Assembly: GCF_003173055.1 (NCBI RefSeq)
Contig: NZ_QGLF01000003.1
Span: 475,356 to 539,355, forward strand
Origin: Zavarzinia compransoris
GTDB taxonomy: Bacteria; Pseudomonadota; Alphaproteobacteria; Zavarziniales; Zavarziniaceae
Reading direction: 5' to 3'
Length of the DNA: 64,000 nucleotides
The translations under genes were made by a program, and so were the position numbers. Shown one piece after another: positions 36,615 to 45,296 of this stretch; positions within the stretch are counted from its first letter, which is position 1; every line of letters starts with the position of its first letter. The notes beneath the pieces are model-generated. The model had not been told where the DNA came from. It did no database searches and saw only the letters and a list, made by a program, of their open reading frames with translations.

Positions 36615-37625
36615 TTAGGCCGCAGCGGGAGAGGAGAGTAGAATTCCCGCCAGGCCCTGTTTCGCCTGCTCGTAGTCACGGGCGAGACGACCGATGAACT
36701 GGGATGCCGTTTCGATGCGGTCGACGGCGCCGATGCCCTGGCCGGCACTCCAGATGTCGCGCCAGGCCTTGGCGTTGGAGCCGCCGTCCTTGATGTTGAT
36801 GCCGGCGTCCGGATCGCGCACCAGCTGCTTCGGGTCGAGGCCGTTGGCTTCGATCGAGGGGCGGAGGAAGGTCGCCGGCACGCCGGTGAAGCAATTGGTG
36901 ACGACGATGTCGGACGCCGTGCCGGCGACGACCATTTCCTTGAAGCCCTGCTGGGTATTGGCTTCCTCGCTGGCGAGGAAGGGCGAGCCGATATAGGCGA
37001 AATCGGCGCCCAGCACCTGGGCCGCCAGCACGCTGCGGCCGTTGGCGATGCAGCCCGACAGCGCCAGGGGGCCGTCCCACCAGGCGCGGATTTCCTGCAT
37101 CAGGGCGAAGGGCGAGAGATTGCCCGTGTGGCCGCCGGCGCCGGCGGCGACGGCGATCAGCCCGTCGACCCCGGATTCGGCGCAGCGCAGCGCATGGCGG
37201 TTGCTGATCACATCGTTGAAGACGAGGCCGCCGTAACCATGAATGGCACTGACGATCTCGGCCGGCGCCGCCAGGGAAACGATGACCACCGGCACCCTGT
37301 GGGCGACGATCACCTCGAGGTCGGCCGCCACCCGGTCGTTCGACTTATGGGCGACGAGATTGATCGAATAGGGCGCCGCCGGCCGGCCGGGGTGGGCGGC
37401 GTCGTAAGCCGCGAGTTCGGCCCGGATGGCGGTCAGGGCTTCGTCGAGCAGCGCGGTCGAGCGAAGATTCAGCGCCGGCAGCGAGCCGATGATGCCGGCC
37501 TTGCATTGCTCGACCAGCAGCTTCGGGGTGGAGGCAATGAACATCGGCCCGGCGAAGACCGGCAGGCGCAGCGATTTCAGCAGCGACGCCGACAGTTCCC
37601 TGGACCCTTTGTGCGGGACGCTCAT
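36615..37625 (-). CDS. Nitronate monooxygenase family flavoprotein
   Basis: An FMN-dependent TIM-barrel protein of 336 residues. RLPVFAGPMFIASTPKLLVEQCKAG begins the barrel; GLIAVAAGAGGHTG (about 165) and the phosphate-binding GADFAYIGSPFLASEEA mark the nitronate monooxygenase family. GGAGGAGACG precedes the ATG. It is the last gene of the minus-strand operon and overlaps the upstream dehydratase by 4 nt. Similar genes are common in acyl-CoA catabolic clusters, where they may act on enoyl-CoA-like or nitro substrates; the substrate here is unknown. Confidence 0.88.
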   Translation of the reverse strand: MSVPHKGSRELSASLLKSLRLPVFAGPMFIASTPKLLVEQCKAGIIGSLPALNLRSTALLDEALTAIRAELAAYDAAHPGRPAAPYSINLVAHKSNDRVAADLEVIVAHRVPVVIVSLAAPAEIVSAIHGYGGLVFNDVISNRHALRCAESGVDGLIAVAAGAGGHTGNLSPFALMQEIRAWWDGPLALSGCIANGRSVLAAQVLGADFAYIGSPFLASEEANTQQGFKEMVVAGTASDIVVTNCFTGVPATFLRPSIEANGLDPKQLVRDPDAGINIKDGGSNAKAWRDIWSAGQGIGAVDRIETASQFIGRLARDYEQAKQGLAGILLSSPAAA

Positions 37626-38491
37626 GATTTCGTCTCCTCCTGATTCAATTGGGCGAAGCCCTGGTCGAGGACCAGCCGGTCGCCGATGCGGGCATTGAAA
37701 TGGATGTCCTGCCCCTGCCGCCACAGACGAAAGTTCAGGGTATCGCCGGGAATGACGATTCCGGAGAAGCGCATCGCCAGATGGCGAAGCCCGGCGGGAT
37801 CGTCCCGGCAGAAGGCCGAGAGCACGGCCCGGCCGGCAATGCCGTAAGAGGCAAGGCCGTGCAGGATCGGCCGCTCGAAGCCGGCGCGGGCCGCCACCGC
37901 CGGATCGGCGTGCAGCGGGTTCCAGTCGCCGGAAAGGCGGTAGATCAGGGCCGCGCGCGGCGAGGTCTGGACGTCGATGGTAACGTCAGGCGCCCGCGCC
38001 GGCACCGGGGGCGTTTCGTCGCGGGTCGCGGGCGGGCCGCCGAAGCCGCCGTTGCCGCGCAGCAGCAGGGTCTGGCGCAGGGTGCAATAGGGTGCGCCGG
38101 TTCTGGCATCACGGATTACACGCTGGAGAACCACGACGGCGCCCTTGCCCTCGCCCCGGTCCTGGACCGAGACGATGCGGGCCTCGGCGGTGACATCGGC
38201 AGCGGCGGGCAGGGGGGCGTGGAAGGTCGCGGCCTGGGCCGAATGGACGAGGCGCACCCAGTCGATGCCGAGCGCCGGCTCCTTGACCCACATGCCGAGG
38301 GTCGCCAGCGTAACCCCGAAGGTGGGCAGGACCTTCAGGCGGTCCTCCAGCAGGAAGCCGAGATCCGCCGCATCCAGCGGATCCCGGCCAAGCCCGAGGC
38401 CGAGGGCATAGAGAATGGCATCCCTCGGGACATAGGACTGGCGCTGGAACGGGAACACCCAGCCGAGCAGCGTTTCGGCGGAAAAGCCCAT
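37622..38491 (-). CDS. MaoC-family hydratase with double hot-dog fold
   Basis: A 289-residue (R)-specific enoyl-CoA hydratase-type protein, in the size range of MFE-2/FAS dehydratase double hot-dog proteins. The second domain carries the hydratase-2 motif with its Asp and His: SGDWNPLHADPAVAARAGF and PILHGLASYG. The first domain has YALGLGLGRDPLD. The start ATG at 38491 is followed by the typical MGFS N terminus. It lies between an SDR similar to the MFE-2 dehydrogenase domain and a nitronate monooxygenase, forming a split multifunctional-enzyme-like set. Confidence 0.88.
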   Translation of the reverse strand: MGFSAETLLGWVFPFQRQSYVPRDAILYALGLGLGRDPLDAADLGFLLEDRLKVLPTFGVTLATLGMWVKEPALGIDWVRLVHSAQAATFHAPLPAAADVTAEARIVSVQDRGEGKGAVVVLQRVIRDARTGAPYCTLRQTLLLRGNGGFGGPPATRDETPPVPARAPDVTIDVQTSPRAALIYRLSGDWNPLHADPAVAARAGFERPILHGLASYGIAGRAVLSAFCRDDPAGLRHLAMRFSGIVIPGDTLNFRLWRQGQDIHFNARIGDRLVLDQGFAQLNQEETKS

Positions 38492-38495
38492 GGCG

Positions 38496-39422
38496 TCAGA
38501 CCGGGTCCCAGGTGAAGACATCGCCGGACCGGTGCAGGGGGTAGAAATCATTGGCGAATTGCGGGAAGACCCGCTCCGCCACGCTGTCCGGGGTCCAGCC
38601 TTCGGCCGTATGGGCGGTGCGGATCGGGCGCGACTGCGAGAACAGATAGATCTCGTTGTTGCGCACGCCGAAGACCTGCCCGGTTACCTTGGCGCCGGCG
38701 TCCGAAGTCAGCGCCACGACGAAGGGCGCGATCTTTTCCGGCACCAGCTTCTTCAGGCCCTCGACCCGCCGCGCCTGTTCAGGCGTGTTGGCCGGGATCG
38801 AATCGACCATGCGAGTCCAGGCGAAGGGGGCGACGGCATTGGAGCGCACGTTGAAGCGCGCCATGTCGATCGCGATCGCCTTGGACAGGCCGACGATGCC
38901 GAGCTTGGCCGCCATGTAGTTGGCCTGGCCCATGTTGCCGATCAGGCCCGAGGTCGAGGTCATGTGGACGAGGGCGCCGGATGCCTGTTCCTTGAAATAG
39001 GGGGCGGCGGCGCTGCTGGTGTTGAAGCTGCCCTTCAGGTGGACGGCGATCACCGCGTCGAAATCCGCCTCTTCCATCTTGTGGAACAGCGTGTCGCGCA
39101 GGTTGCCGGCATTGTTCACCACGGCATCGATCCGGCCGAAGCTGTCGATGGCCGCCTTGATCATTTCCTTCGCATCGGCGCTGGACGCGACGCTGCCATG
39201 GTTGGCGACGGCCTTGCCGCCGGCGGCGCGGATTTCCGCCACCACCTGTTCGGCGGGGGAGACGTCCTCGCCCCCGTCGCCCTTCAGCGAGGTGCCGAGG
39301 TCGTTGACGACGACGGCGGCCCCCGCCGCCGCCATCTCGAGCGCGATGCCCCGGCCGACGCCGCGCCCGGCACCGGTCACGAGAACGGCCTTGCCCGCCA
39401 TGCTGGCGATTGTCGATGTCAT
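38496..39422 (-). CDS. SDR 3-hydroxyacyl-CoA dehydrogenase, MFE-2 domain type
   Basis: A 308-residue NAD(P)-dependent SDR. TGAGRGVGRGIAL, VVVNDLGTSLKGDG, VNNAGNLRD and catalytic YMAAK (GQANYMAAKLGIVGL) are all in place. The VVNDLG insertion is typical of the dehydrogenase part of peroxisomal multifunctional enzyme 2. With the neighbouring MaoC hydratase it can hydrate and oxidise enoyl-CoA through (R)-3-hydroxyacyl-CoA. The ATG at 39422 was chosen over one 21 nt upstream because GAGAGG fits it better; both are possible. Confidence 0.88.
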   Translation of the reverse strand: MTSTIASMAGKAVLVTGAGRGVGRGIALEMAAAGAAVVVNDLGTSLKGDGGEDVSPAEQVVAEIRAAGGKAVANHGSVASSADAKEMIKAAIDSFGRIDAVVNNAGNLRDTLFHKMEEADFDAVIAVHLKGSFNTSSAAAPYFKEQASGALVHMTSTSGLIGNMGQANYMAAKLGIVGLSKAIAIDMARFNVRSNAVAPFAWTRMVDSIPANTPEQARRVEGLKKLVPEKIAPFVVALTSDAGAKVTGQVFGVRNNEIYLFSQSRPIRTAHTAEGWTPDSVAERVFPQFANDFYPLHRSGDVFTWDPV

Positions 39423-39439
39423 GATGCCTGGCCTCTCGT

Positions 39440-40624
39440 TCAATAGGATTTGGGCAGATCCAGGACCTTCTCGGCGATGAAGGACAGGATCAGCTGTTCG
39501 GTGATGGGGGCGATACGGGTGACGGTCACCTCGCGCAGCAGGCGTTCGACGTGATATTCCTTGGCGTAACCGAAGCCGCCATGGGTCAGCACCGCCTGGA
39601 GGCAGCTGTCGTAGCCGGCGCGGGCGCCGAGGAATTTGGCCGAATTGGCCTCGGCGCCGCAGGGCTTGCCGGCGTCATAGAGCTGGGCGGCGCGCATCGC
39701 CATCAGCCAGGCGCTTTCGAGATACATCCAGCGTTCCGCCAGGGGGTGCTGGATGCCCTGGTTCTGGCCGATCGGGCGGTCGAAGACCACGCGCTCCTGG
39801 GCGTATTTCGCGGCGCGGCGCAGGGCATCCTGGCCGATGCCGATGGCCTCGACCGCGATCAGCACCCGCTCCGGGTTCAGGCTGTGCAGGATGTAGGAGA
39901 AACCCTTGCCTTCCTCGCCGATGCGGTCCTCGTCGGGGATGAACAGGCCGTCGATGAAGATCGCATTGGAATCGACAGCCTTCCGGCCCATCTTCGGGAT
40001 CTTGCGGACCTCGATCTTCGCGCGGTCGAGATCGGTGTAGAAGATGGTGATGCCGTCGGTCGGGCGCTTGGCGTCCTCGTAGCGCGTGGTGCGCGTCAGC
40101 AGCATGATCTTGTTGGCGACCTGGGCGGTCGAGGTCCAGACCTTCTGGCCGTGGACGATGTAACCGCCTTCGACCTTCTGGGCGAAAGTCTTGATTCGGG
40201 TCGTGTTCAGGCCGGCGTCCGGCTCGGTGAAGCCGAAGCAGACCTGGTCCTCGCCGGAAATCAGGCGCGGCACCCAGCGCGACTTCTGCGCGTCCGTGCC
40301 GTGGACCACGATCGGGTGCGGCCCGAACAGGTTGATATGGACGGCGGAGGTCGCGGCCATGCCGCCGCCGTGGCTGGCGACCTCATGCATCATGATCGCC
40401 GCCTCGGTGACGCCGAGGCCGGCGCCGCCGTATTCGACCGGCATGGTGATGCCCAGCCAGCCGGCCTCGGCCATGGCGCGGTGGAACTCGAAGGGGAATT
40501 TGCCGTCTTCGTCGCGTTCCAGCCAGTATTCGTCGTCGAAGCGGGAGACGACGGCGCGGACGCCCTCGCGGATCGCGCGATGGTCTTCGTTGTCGGTCAG
40601 ATCGGTCGGGGAAAAGGCGTTCAT
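39440..40624 (-). CDS. Acyl-CoA dehydrogenase
   Basis: An FAD-dependent flavoprotein of 394 residues. MPVEYGGAGLGVTEAA, the FAD-contacting CFGFTEPDAGLNTTRI and KVWTSTAQVANK are standard. The C-terminal catalytic-Glu region reads ITRIAPITEQLILSF rather than the common GTSEIQ, but a Glu remains. It introduces the first double bond in a CoA ester. It lies mid-operon, 11 nt after the CitE-like gene. Its natural substrate (straight, branched or cyclic acyl-CoA) is not evident. Confidence 0.9.
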   Translation of the reverse strand: MNAFSPTDLTDNEDHRAIREGVRAVVSRFDDEYWLERDEDGKFPFEFHRAMAEAGWLGITMPVEYGGAGLGVTEAAIMMHEVASHGGGMAATSAVHINLFGPHPIVVHGTDAQKSRWVPRLISGEDQVCFGFTEPDAGLNTTRIKTFAQKVEGGYIVHGQKVWTSTAQVANKIMLLTRTTRYEDAKRPTDGITIFYTDLDRAKIEVRKIPKMGRKAVDSNAIFIDGLFIPDEDRIGEEGKGFSYILHSLNPERVLIAVEAIGIGQDALRRAAKYAQERVVFDRPIGQNQGIQHPLAERWMYLESAWLMAMRAAQLYDAGKPCGAEANSAKFLGARAGYDSCLQAVLTHGGFGYAKEYHVERLLREVTVTRIAPITEQLILSFIAEKVLDLPKSY

Positions 40625-40634
40625 CGCTCTGTCC

Positions 40635-41504
40635 TCAGGCTTCGGCGGCGGCCAGCACGCGCCGCGCCTGTTTCAGGTGGGGTATGTCGTACATCTTGCC
40701 GTCGATGCCGATGGTGCCGGCATCGGGGGCGGCCTCGAAAGCCTCGACGATGCGCCGGGCGTGGGCGACATCTTCGTCCGCCGGGGTGAAGCAGCGGTTG
40801 ATCACCTCGACCTGATCCGGGTGGATCGCGATCCGGCCGGTGAAGCCGTCACGGCGCGACAGCCGGCAGCTTTCGGCCAGGCCCGCGGGGTCGCGGAAAT
40901 CGGCATAGAGCGTGTCGATGGGGGCGACATCCGCCGCCGCCGCCGCGAACAGGCAGAGCGAGCGGGCGACCCGATAGGGGAAGGTCCAGTCGCCGTCCGC
41001 GTCCTTGTTGGCGGTGGCGCCGATGGCGGCCCCCAGGTCCTCCGCCCCCCAGGTCAGGCCGATCAGGCGGGGATGGGCGGGGGCATAGCTGCCGAGGTTG
41101 AACAGGGCGGCCGGCGTCTCGGTCGAGACGACCAGGATCTTCACCGTGCCCGGCGCCATGCCGGCCTGGGCCTCCAGCGCGTCCAGGTAATGGCCGATGC
41201 GCTGGATGTCCGCCGCGCCGTTCGCCTTCGGCACCAGGATGGCGTCGAGGCCGGGGCGCACCACCGCCGAGAGATCGGCTAGCGTCAGGCCGGTGTCGAG
41301 GGCATTCACCCGCACGATCAGGCCGGCAGTGCCGCCGCCATGGCCGGCCAGGAGGTCGCGGACGATGAAGCGGGCGTCGGCCTTGCGGCTGGGCGCCACC
41401 GCATCCTCGAGGTCGAGGATCAGGGCGTCGGCCCCGGCCTTGGCCGCCTTGGCGAATTTCTTCTCGCTGTCGCCCGGCACGAAGAGGAGGGAGCGCAGCC
41501 TCAT
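40635..41504 (-). CDS. HpcH/HpaI-type CoA-ester lyase (CitE-like)
   Basis: A 289-residue TIM-barrel lyase of the citrate-lyase-beta/malyl-CoA-lyase family. RSLLFVPGDSEKKFAKA (CoA-binding N terminus), ALILDLEDAVAPSRK with Mg2+ ligands, ILVVSTETPAALF, LTWGAEDLGAAIG and AIHPDQVEVINR are conserved. It cleaves malyl-, citramalyl- or similar 3-hydroxyacyl-CoA esters. It overlaps the small MaoC gene by 4 nt (ATGA), the pairing seen where a hydratase makes a hydroxyacyl-CoA and the lyase splits it, as in itaconate degradation. Confidence 0.9.
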   Translation of the reverse strand: MRLRSLLFVPGDSEKKFAKAAKAGADALILDLEDAVAPSRKADARFIVRDLLAGHGGGTAGLIVRVNALDTGLTLADLSAVVRPGLDAILVPKANGAADIQRIGHYLDALEAQAGMAPGTVKILVVSTETPAALFNLGSYAPAHPRLIGLTWGAEDLGAAIGATANKDADGDWTFPYRVARSLCLFAAAAADVAPIDTLYADFRDPAGLAESCRLSRRDGFTGRIAIHPDQVEVINRCFTPADEDVAHARRIVEAFEAAPDAGTIGIDGKMYDIPHLKQARRVLAAAEA

Positions 41505-41953
41505 GCCGGCTTCCTCAGCATCAGGGCGACGCGCCGGCAATAGGCGACTTCTTCGCCCCGCTGGTTGAAGCCGCGATGCTCGAAGGTGACGATGCCCTGG
41601 TTGGGGCGCGACTTGGACGAGCGGATGGCCACGACCTTCGATTCCGAGCGCAGCGTGTCGCCGGCGAAGACGGGCTTGGCGAAACGCACCTCTTCCCAGC
41701 CGAGATTGCCGACCGTGGTGCCGAGGGTGGTGTCATAGATCGACAGGCCGACGACCAGCCCCAGGGTGAAGATGCTGTTCATCAGCGGCTTGCCGAATTC
41801 CGTGTCCTTCGCATATTCGGCATCGATATGGATCGCCGCCGGATTGTAGGTGAGGCTGGAGAACAGGATATTGTCCATATCCGTCACCGTGCGCCGCACC
41901 TCATGGGTGAAGGTCTGGCCGATCTCGAAGTCCTCGAAATAACGCCCTGCCAT
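41501..41953 (-). CDS. Small MaoC-family hydratase
   Basis: A single hot-dog hydratase of 150 residues. EDFEIGQTFTHEVRRTVTDMD and LTYNPAAIHIDAEYA carry the MaoC active-site pattern; PLMNSIFTLGLVVGLS and FAKPVFAGDTLRSESKV follow. It resembles itaconyl- or mesaconyl-CoA hydratases that partner CitE-like lyases. It starts 20 nt after the thiolase gene and overlaps the lyase by 4 nt. Confidence 0.88.
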   Translation of the reverse strand: MAGRYFEDFEIGQTFTHEVRRTVTDMDNILFSSLTYNPAAIHIDAEYAKDTEFGKPLMNSIFTLGLVVGLSIYDTTLGTTVGNLGWEEVRFAKPVFAGDTLRSESKVVAIRSSKSRPNQGIVTFEHRGFNQRGEEVAYCRRVALMLRKPA

Positions 41954-41973
41954 GCTGTCCTCCCTGGTTTTTG

Positions 41974-43173
41974 TCAGCCGAGACGGCCGAGGATCGAAAC
42001 GGCGGCGACGCTGTTGAAAGGCGCGCCGCCCAGATTGTGGGTCAGGCCGAAATCGACTGTGCCGCGCTGGCGTGCCCCGGCGCGGCCGAGCAACTGGCTG
42101 TAGACCTCATAGGCCATGCGCAGGCCCGATGCCCCGACCGGGTGGCCGAAGCACTTCAGGCCGCCGTCGATCTGGCACGGCAACTCGCCCTCGCGGTCGA
42201 ACTTGCCGTCCAGGATGTCGAAGGGGGCCCGGCCCTCGTCGGACAGGCCCAGGTCTTCCATGGTCACGAGCTCGGTGATCGAGAAGCAGTCGTGCACCTC
42301 GGTCAGGCCCAGCTGCGCGCGGGGATCGTTCAGGCCCGCCTCGGCATAGGCCCGGCGCGAGGCTTCCCGCGTGTTGCGGACATAGGAGCCGTCCCAGGCG
42401 CCATGCTGGCTTTCCCAGCCGTTGCTGGCGGAAAGCTGGATCGCCTTCACGGTCACGATGTCGGTCTTGCCCAGGCCCCTGGCGATGTCGGGCGTGGTCA
42501 CGATGGCGCAGGCCGCACCGTCGGAGACGCCGCAGCAGTCGAACAGGCCCAGCGGATCGGCGATCAGCGGCGCGTTCAGGATCGTGTCCATGGCGACGGG
42601 CTTCCGCAGATGCGCCTTGGGGTTCAGGGCGCCGTTCTGGTGGCTCTTCCACGAGACATGGGCCATGGCCCGCTTCAGGTCGCCGGCCGCGATGCCGTGG
42701 CGCCGGGCATAGGCGCCGGCAAGCTGGGCGAAGGAGCCGGGGGCGGAGCCATAGGGCATCCAGAGATCGTTGGCGAGGCCCTTGGTGCGCAGCGGCAAGC
42801 CGCCATAGCCCGTGTCCTTCAGCTTCTCGACGCCCAGCGCCAGGGCAATGTCGCAGGCGCCGGAAGCAACCGCATAGGTGGCGGCGCGCAGCGCCTCGGT
42901 CCCGGTCGCGCACATATTCTCGACCCTTGTTACCGGGATCGGCGGCAGGCGGAGTGCAAAGGCCAGCGGCAGGGCGGAATTGCCGACATTGACGTCGTCG
43001 AGGGCGGCGCCCAGCCAGGCGGCGCCGATGTCCTTCCGCTCGATCCCCGCATCCGCCAGGGCTTCGGTGAAGGCTTCGACCATCAGCTCTTCCGAACCCA
43101 TGTTCCAGCGCTCGCCGAAACTGGTGCAGCCCATGCCGAGAATGGCGACCTTGTCGCGAATACCTGTTGCCAT
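41974..43173 (-). CDS. SCP2-type thiolase
   Basis: A 399-residue thiolase-superfamily protein. The nucleophile Cys88 lies in VENMCATGTEAL; EVHDCFSI and CFGHPVGASG supply the His and second Cys-like position. The overall pattern is that of lipid-transfer (SCP2) thiolases. Unlike steroid Ltp2-type aldolases, the Cys is kept, so it is probably a true thiolase releasing acetyl- or propionyl-CoA. It lies 4 nt downstream of the HMG-CoA-synthase-like/OB-fold gene, the arrangement in which an OB-fold partner scaffolds a thiolase in archaea. Confidence 0.88.
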   Translation of the reverse strand: MATGIRDKVAILGMGCTSFGERWNMGSEELMVEAFTEALADAGIERKDIGAAWLGAALDDVNVGNSALPLAFALRLPPIPVTRVENMCATGTEALRAATYAVASGACDIALALGVEKLKDTGYGGLPLRTKGLANDLWMPYGSAPGSFAQLAGAYARRHGIAAGDLKRAMAHVSWKSHQNGALNPKAHLRKPVAMDTILNAPLIADPLGLFDCCGVSDGAACAIVTTPDIARGLGKTDIVTVKAIQLSASNGWESQHGAWDGSYVRNTREASRRAYAEAGLNDPRAQLGLTEVHDCFSITELVTMEDLGLSDEGRAPFDILDGKFDREGELPCQIDGGLKCFGHPVGASGLRMAYEVYSQLLGRAGARQRGTVDFGLTHNLGGAPFNSVAAVSILGRLG

Positions 43174-43176
43174 GGC

Positions 43177-44628
43177 TCAAGCCTCCAGCTGCGGCCGGGC
43201 CACGGGGGCGGCCTTCCAGAAATAGGTGCGGAAGCCGCGCCGCCGGTCGGCGGATTTCACGCGGAACCGCATGGTCAGCGCGTCGCCCACCGCCGGCGGC
43301 GCGGCGGCGATATCGGTCACTTCCATCAGCACGCGGGCACCGCCCGGGAATTGGATGAGGCCGAAATAGAACGGCGGATCGGGGCAGTAGTTCAGCCGGT
43401 CGGCGGTGATCGAGACCACGGTGCCGGTCTCGTCCGCCAGCCGCACGTCGGTCATGGGGCCGGCCTCGACATCGGGGGCGACGGGCAGGCGCGTCTTCGG
43501 GAACTGGGTATTGCCGCCGGCATCGCGCCCGCCGATGAAGCCGGTGAAATCCCGGCCATAGCGCTCCAGCACCGAGGCGGAGGTCTTCTGTTCCAGTTCC
43601 GAGCGCGGACCCCAATCCAGCGACAGGGCGCCGCTGAGGCTGAGGAAGCGGACGTAGTCGGCAAAGCCGAGGCCCTGGGCGAGTGCGGCGGCCGCGGCCC
43701 CGGCGCCGGCCACGGGGCCCGTCACCTCGAGGACCAGGGCATCGCAGCCGCTGCCGAAACCGGCAAGCAGGATGCGGTCGCCGGTCTTCGCCGTTTCGAG
43801 CGCAAGGCCGAGGGCGAAAAGAACATGGGCGGTGCCGAGGTCGCCCGCCGCTTCGGTCACCGCTTCCGCCAGGTTGGGGACCTTCAGGCCGAGGGCGGCG
43901 GCAACCGCCTTGTAACAGCCGGAGACCGGTTCATGGACCACGGCGGCGGCGATCTCCGCCGCCTCGACGGCGGCCGCCTCGAGGGCGGCGCCGATGGCCG
44001 GCACCAGCACGGCGGCGACGGCGGTATCGCGGATGAAGCGCTCTTCCGACTGGTAGGGCGTCGGGTGCGCCGGCGAGGCATAGACATCGAGCAGATCATG
44101 GGCGAGGGAGGCATGGCCGATCAGCCGGGCCCCGTCGCCGGGCCCGACCAGGGCGGCGGCCCCCCCGTCGCCCCAGGCGAGGTGCAGGGCATTACCGGCC
44201 TGGCCCGGGCGGTTCTCGCCGGCGGCGATCAGCGTGTCCCCGCCGTCGCCCGCCAGTAGCGCATCCAGAAGGGCGGAAACCCCGGCGCGGCGGCTGCCCG
44301 CCACATCCAGGCACCGGGTCTCGGCCGGCAGGTGCAGGGCATCGATCAGCAGGCCGGCCTGGGCGCGTTCGGTAAACGGGCTCGACGTCGTGGCCAAGAC
44401 CACCTTGGCGATCGGGCCCGACTTTCGCACGGCGATCCGCGCCGCTTCCACGGCGACAGTAAGGGCGTCTTCGTCGAAGGCGGCGACGGCGCGCCGGCCG
44501 TTGCGGGGGCCGCCCAGCCCGCTCCAGCGCAAGGCCTTGGCGGCGGCCTGCCGGTCCAGCCGGAGCAGGGGCAGATAGGCGCCCAGTCCTTTGACGCTGT
44601 TCGGGCCTTTGATGCTTTTCGTCGCCAT
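43177..44628 (-). CDS. HMG-CoA-synthase-like protein fused to DUF35-type OB fold
   Basis: A 483-residue protein, first gene of the eight-gene operon. Residues about 10-325 are thiolase-fold, like HMG-CoA synthase (VHEPVSGCYKA has the expected His). Residues about 345-480 form an OB-fold DUF35 domain (GLIQFPGGARVLMEVTDI). The nucleophile position, aligned through CLDVAGSRRAGVSAL, is Arg113 instead of Cys. The OB domain's usual zinc-ribbon Cys are absent (GGNTQFPKTRLPVAP). It is therefore probably a scaffold, CoA-binding partner or non-Cys enzyme for the adjacent thiolase. Some related proteins share the SxRAG form, so the loss may be a subfamily trait. Confidence 0.82.
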   Translation of the reverse strand: MATKSIKGPNSVKGLGAYLPLLRLDRQAAAKALRWSGLGGPRNGRRAVAAFDEDALTVAVEAARIAVRKSGPIAKVVLATTSSPFTERAQAGLLIDALHLPAETRCLDVAGSRRAGVSALLDALLAGDGGDTLIAAGENRPGQAGNALHLAWGDGGAAALVGPGDGARLIGHASLAHDLLDVYASPAHPTPYQSEERFIRDTAVAAVLVPAIGAALEAAAVEAAEIAAAVVHEPVSGCYKAVAAALGLKVPNLAEAVTEAAGDLGTAHVLFALGLALETAKTGDRILLAGFGSGCDALVLEVTGPVAGAGAAAAALAQGLGFADYVRFLSLSGALSLDWGPRSELEQKTSASVLERYGRDFTGFIGGRDAGGNTQFPKTRLPVAPDVEAGPMTDVRLADETGTVVSITADRLNYCPDPPFYFGLIQFPGGARVLMEVTDIAAAPPAVGDALTMRFRVKSADRRRGFRTYFWKAAPVARPQLEA

Positions 44629-44659
44629 GGTCGATCCGTTTCCATTCCCTATGGATCGA

Positions 44660-44700
44660 CTAATAACTCGCTTGCGTATCGTACGCAAGTGTACGATAAA
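44660..44700. promoter_or_regulatory. Divergent promoters with nested inverted repeats
   Basis: CTTGCGTA-3-TACGCAAG (44671-44689) and TATCGTAC-6-GTACGATA (44677-44698) overlap. The core TACGCAAGTGTA (44682-44693) matches the island's motif. On the minus strand TTGCGT-17-TATTAG (44688 to 44660) is a promoter for the 44628 operon. On the plus strand TTGCGT-17-GATAAA (44672-44700) could serve the MarR gene. The repressor could block both. Confidence 0.7.
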
Positions 44701-44778
44701 GGTATCGCGAGTGAATGATGCAGAGGGAGCAGATTGGCGCTAGTACATGGATTCTGCCGCTTTTGGAGGGGTTGGTCC

Positions 44779-45270
44779 ATGTCGACGGATCTGAATTGGA
44801 AATTGCGACTCGGTTTCCTAGTGCACGATGTTTCGCGGTTGCGCCGCAACGTGACCGACCGGGTTTTGAAGCCGCTGAACGTGACGCGTTCGCAGTGGTG
44901 GGTGCTGGCGTTCCTGTCCCGGCGGGACGGCATGCCGCAGGTCGCCCTGGCCGAGGAACTGGATCTCGGCAAGGTCGCCCTCGGGGGCCTGATCGACCGG
45001 CTGGAGGCCAACGGTCTCGTCGAGCGGCGGGCCGACCTGACCGACCGCCGCGTGAAGCGGGTGTTCCTGACCAAGGTCGGCACCAAGCTGATCAAGGACA
45101 TCCGCAACAGCGTCGCCGAGACGGAACACGACATCCTGCTCGGCATCGATGAAGCCGACTTGCAGGTGATGGTGAAGGCATTGCGGGCGATGAAGGAAAA
45201 CCTTCTCGAACTGCTGGGTGGGGATCGCGTCGAGCACGAGGAGGATGACACTTCGGCCGGCGCCTCCTGA
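44779..45270 (+). CDS. badR: MarR-family regulator, BadR-like
   Basis: A 163-residue winged-helix repressor-type protein with LRLGFLVHDVSRLRR (N-terminal helix), QVALAEELDLGKVALGGLIDRLEANGLVERR (recognition region, residues about 55-85) and DLTDRRVKRVFLT wing. It lies directly before badH and badI in the order described in Rhodopseudomonas palustris, where the MarR protein BadR responds to a ring-oxidation CoA intermediate. The name rests on that order and fold, not on alignment. TTGGAGGGG precedes the ATG at 44779. The palindromes in its promoter region are the likely target, and similar ones recur across the island. Confidence 0.75.
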   Translation: MSTDLNWKLRLGFLVHDVSRLRRNVTDRVLKPLNVTRSQWWVLAFLSRRDGMPQVALAEELDLGKVALGGLIDRLEANGLVERRADLTDRRVKRVFLTKVGTKLIKDIRNSVAETEHDILLGIDEADLQVMVKALRAMKENLLELLGGDRVEHEEDDTSAGAS

Positions 45271-45296
45271 GATCATGTCCCGTGGGAGGAAAGACA

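Noticed and set aside
41974-43173. Ltp2-like retro-aldolase as in steroid side-chain degradation
   Set aside because: The thiolase Cys and His motifs are intact, so a true thiolase is the simpler reading.
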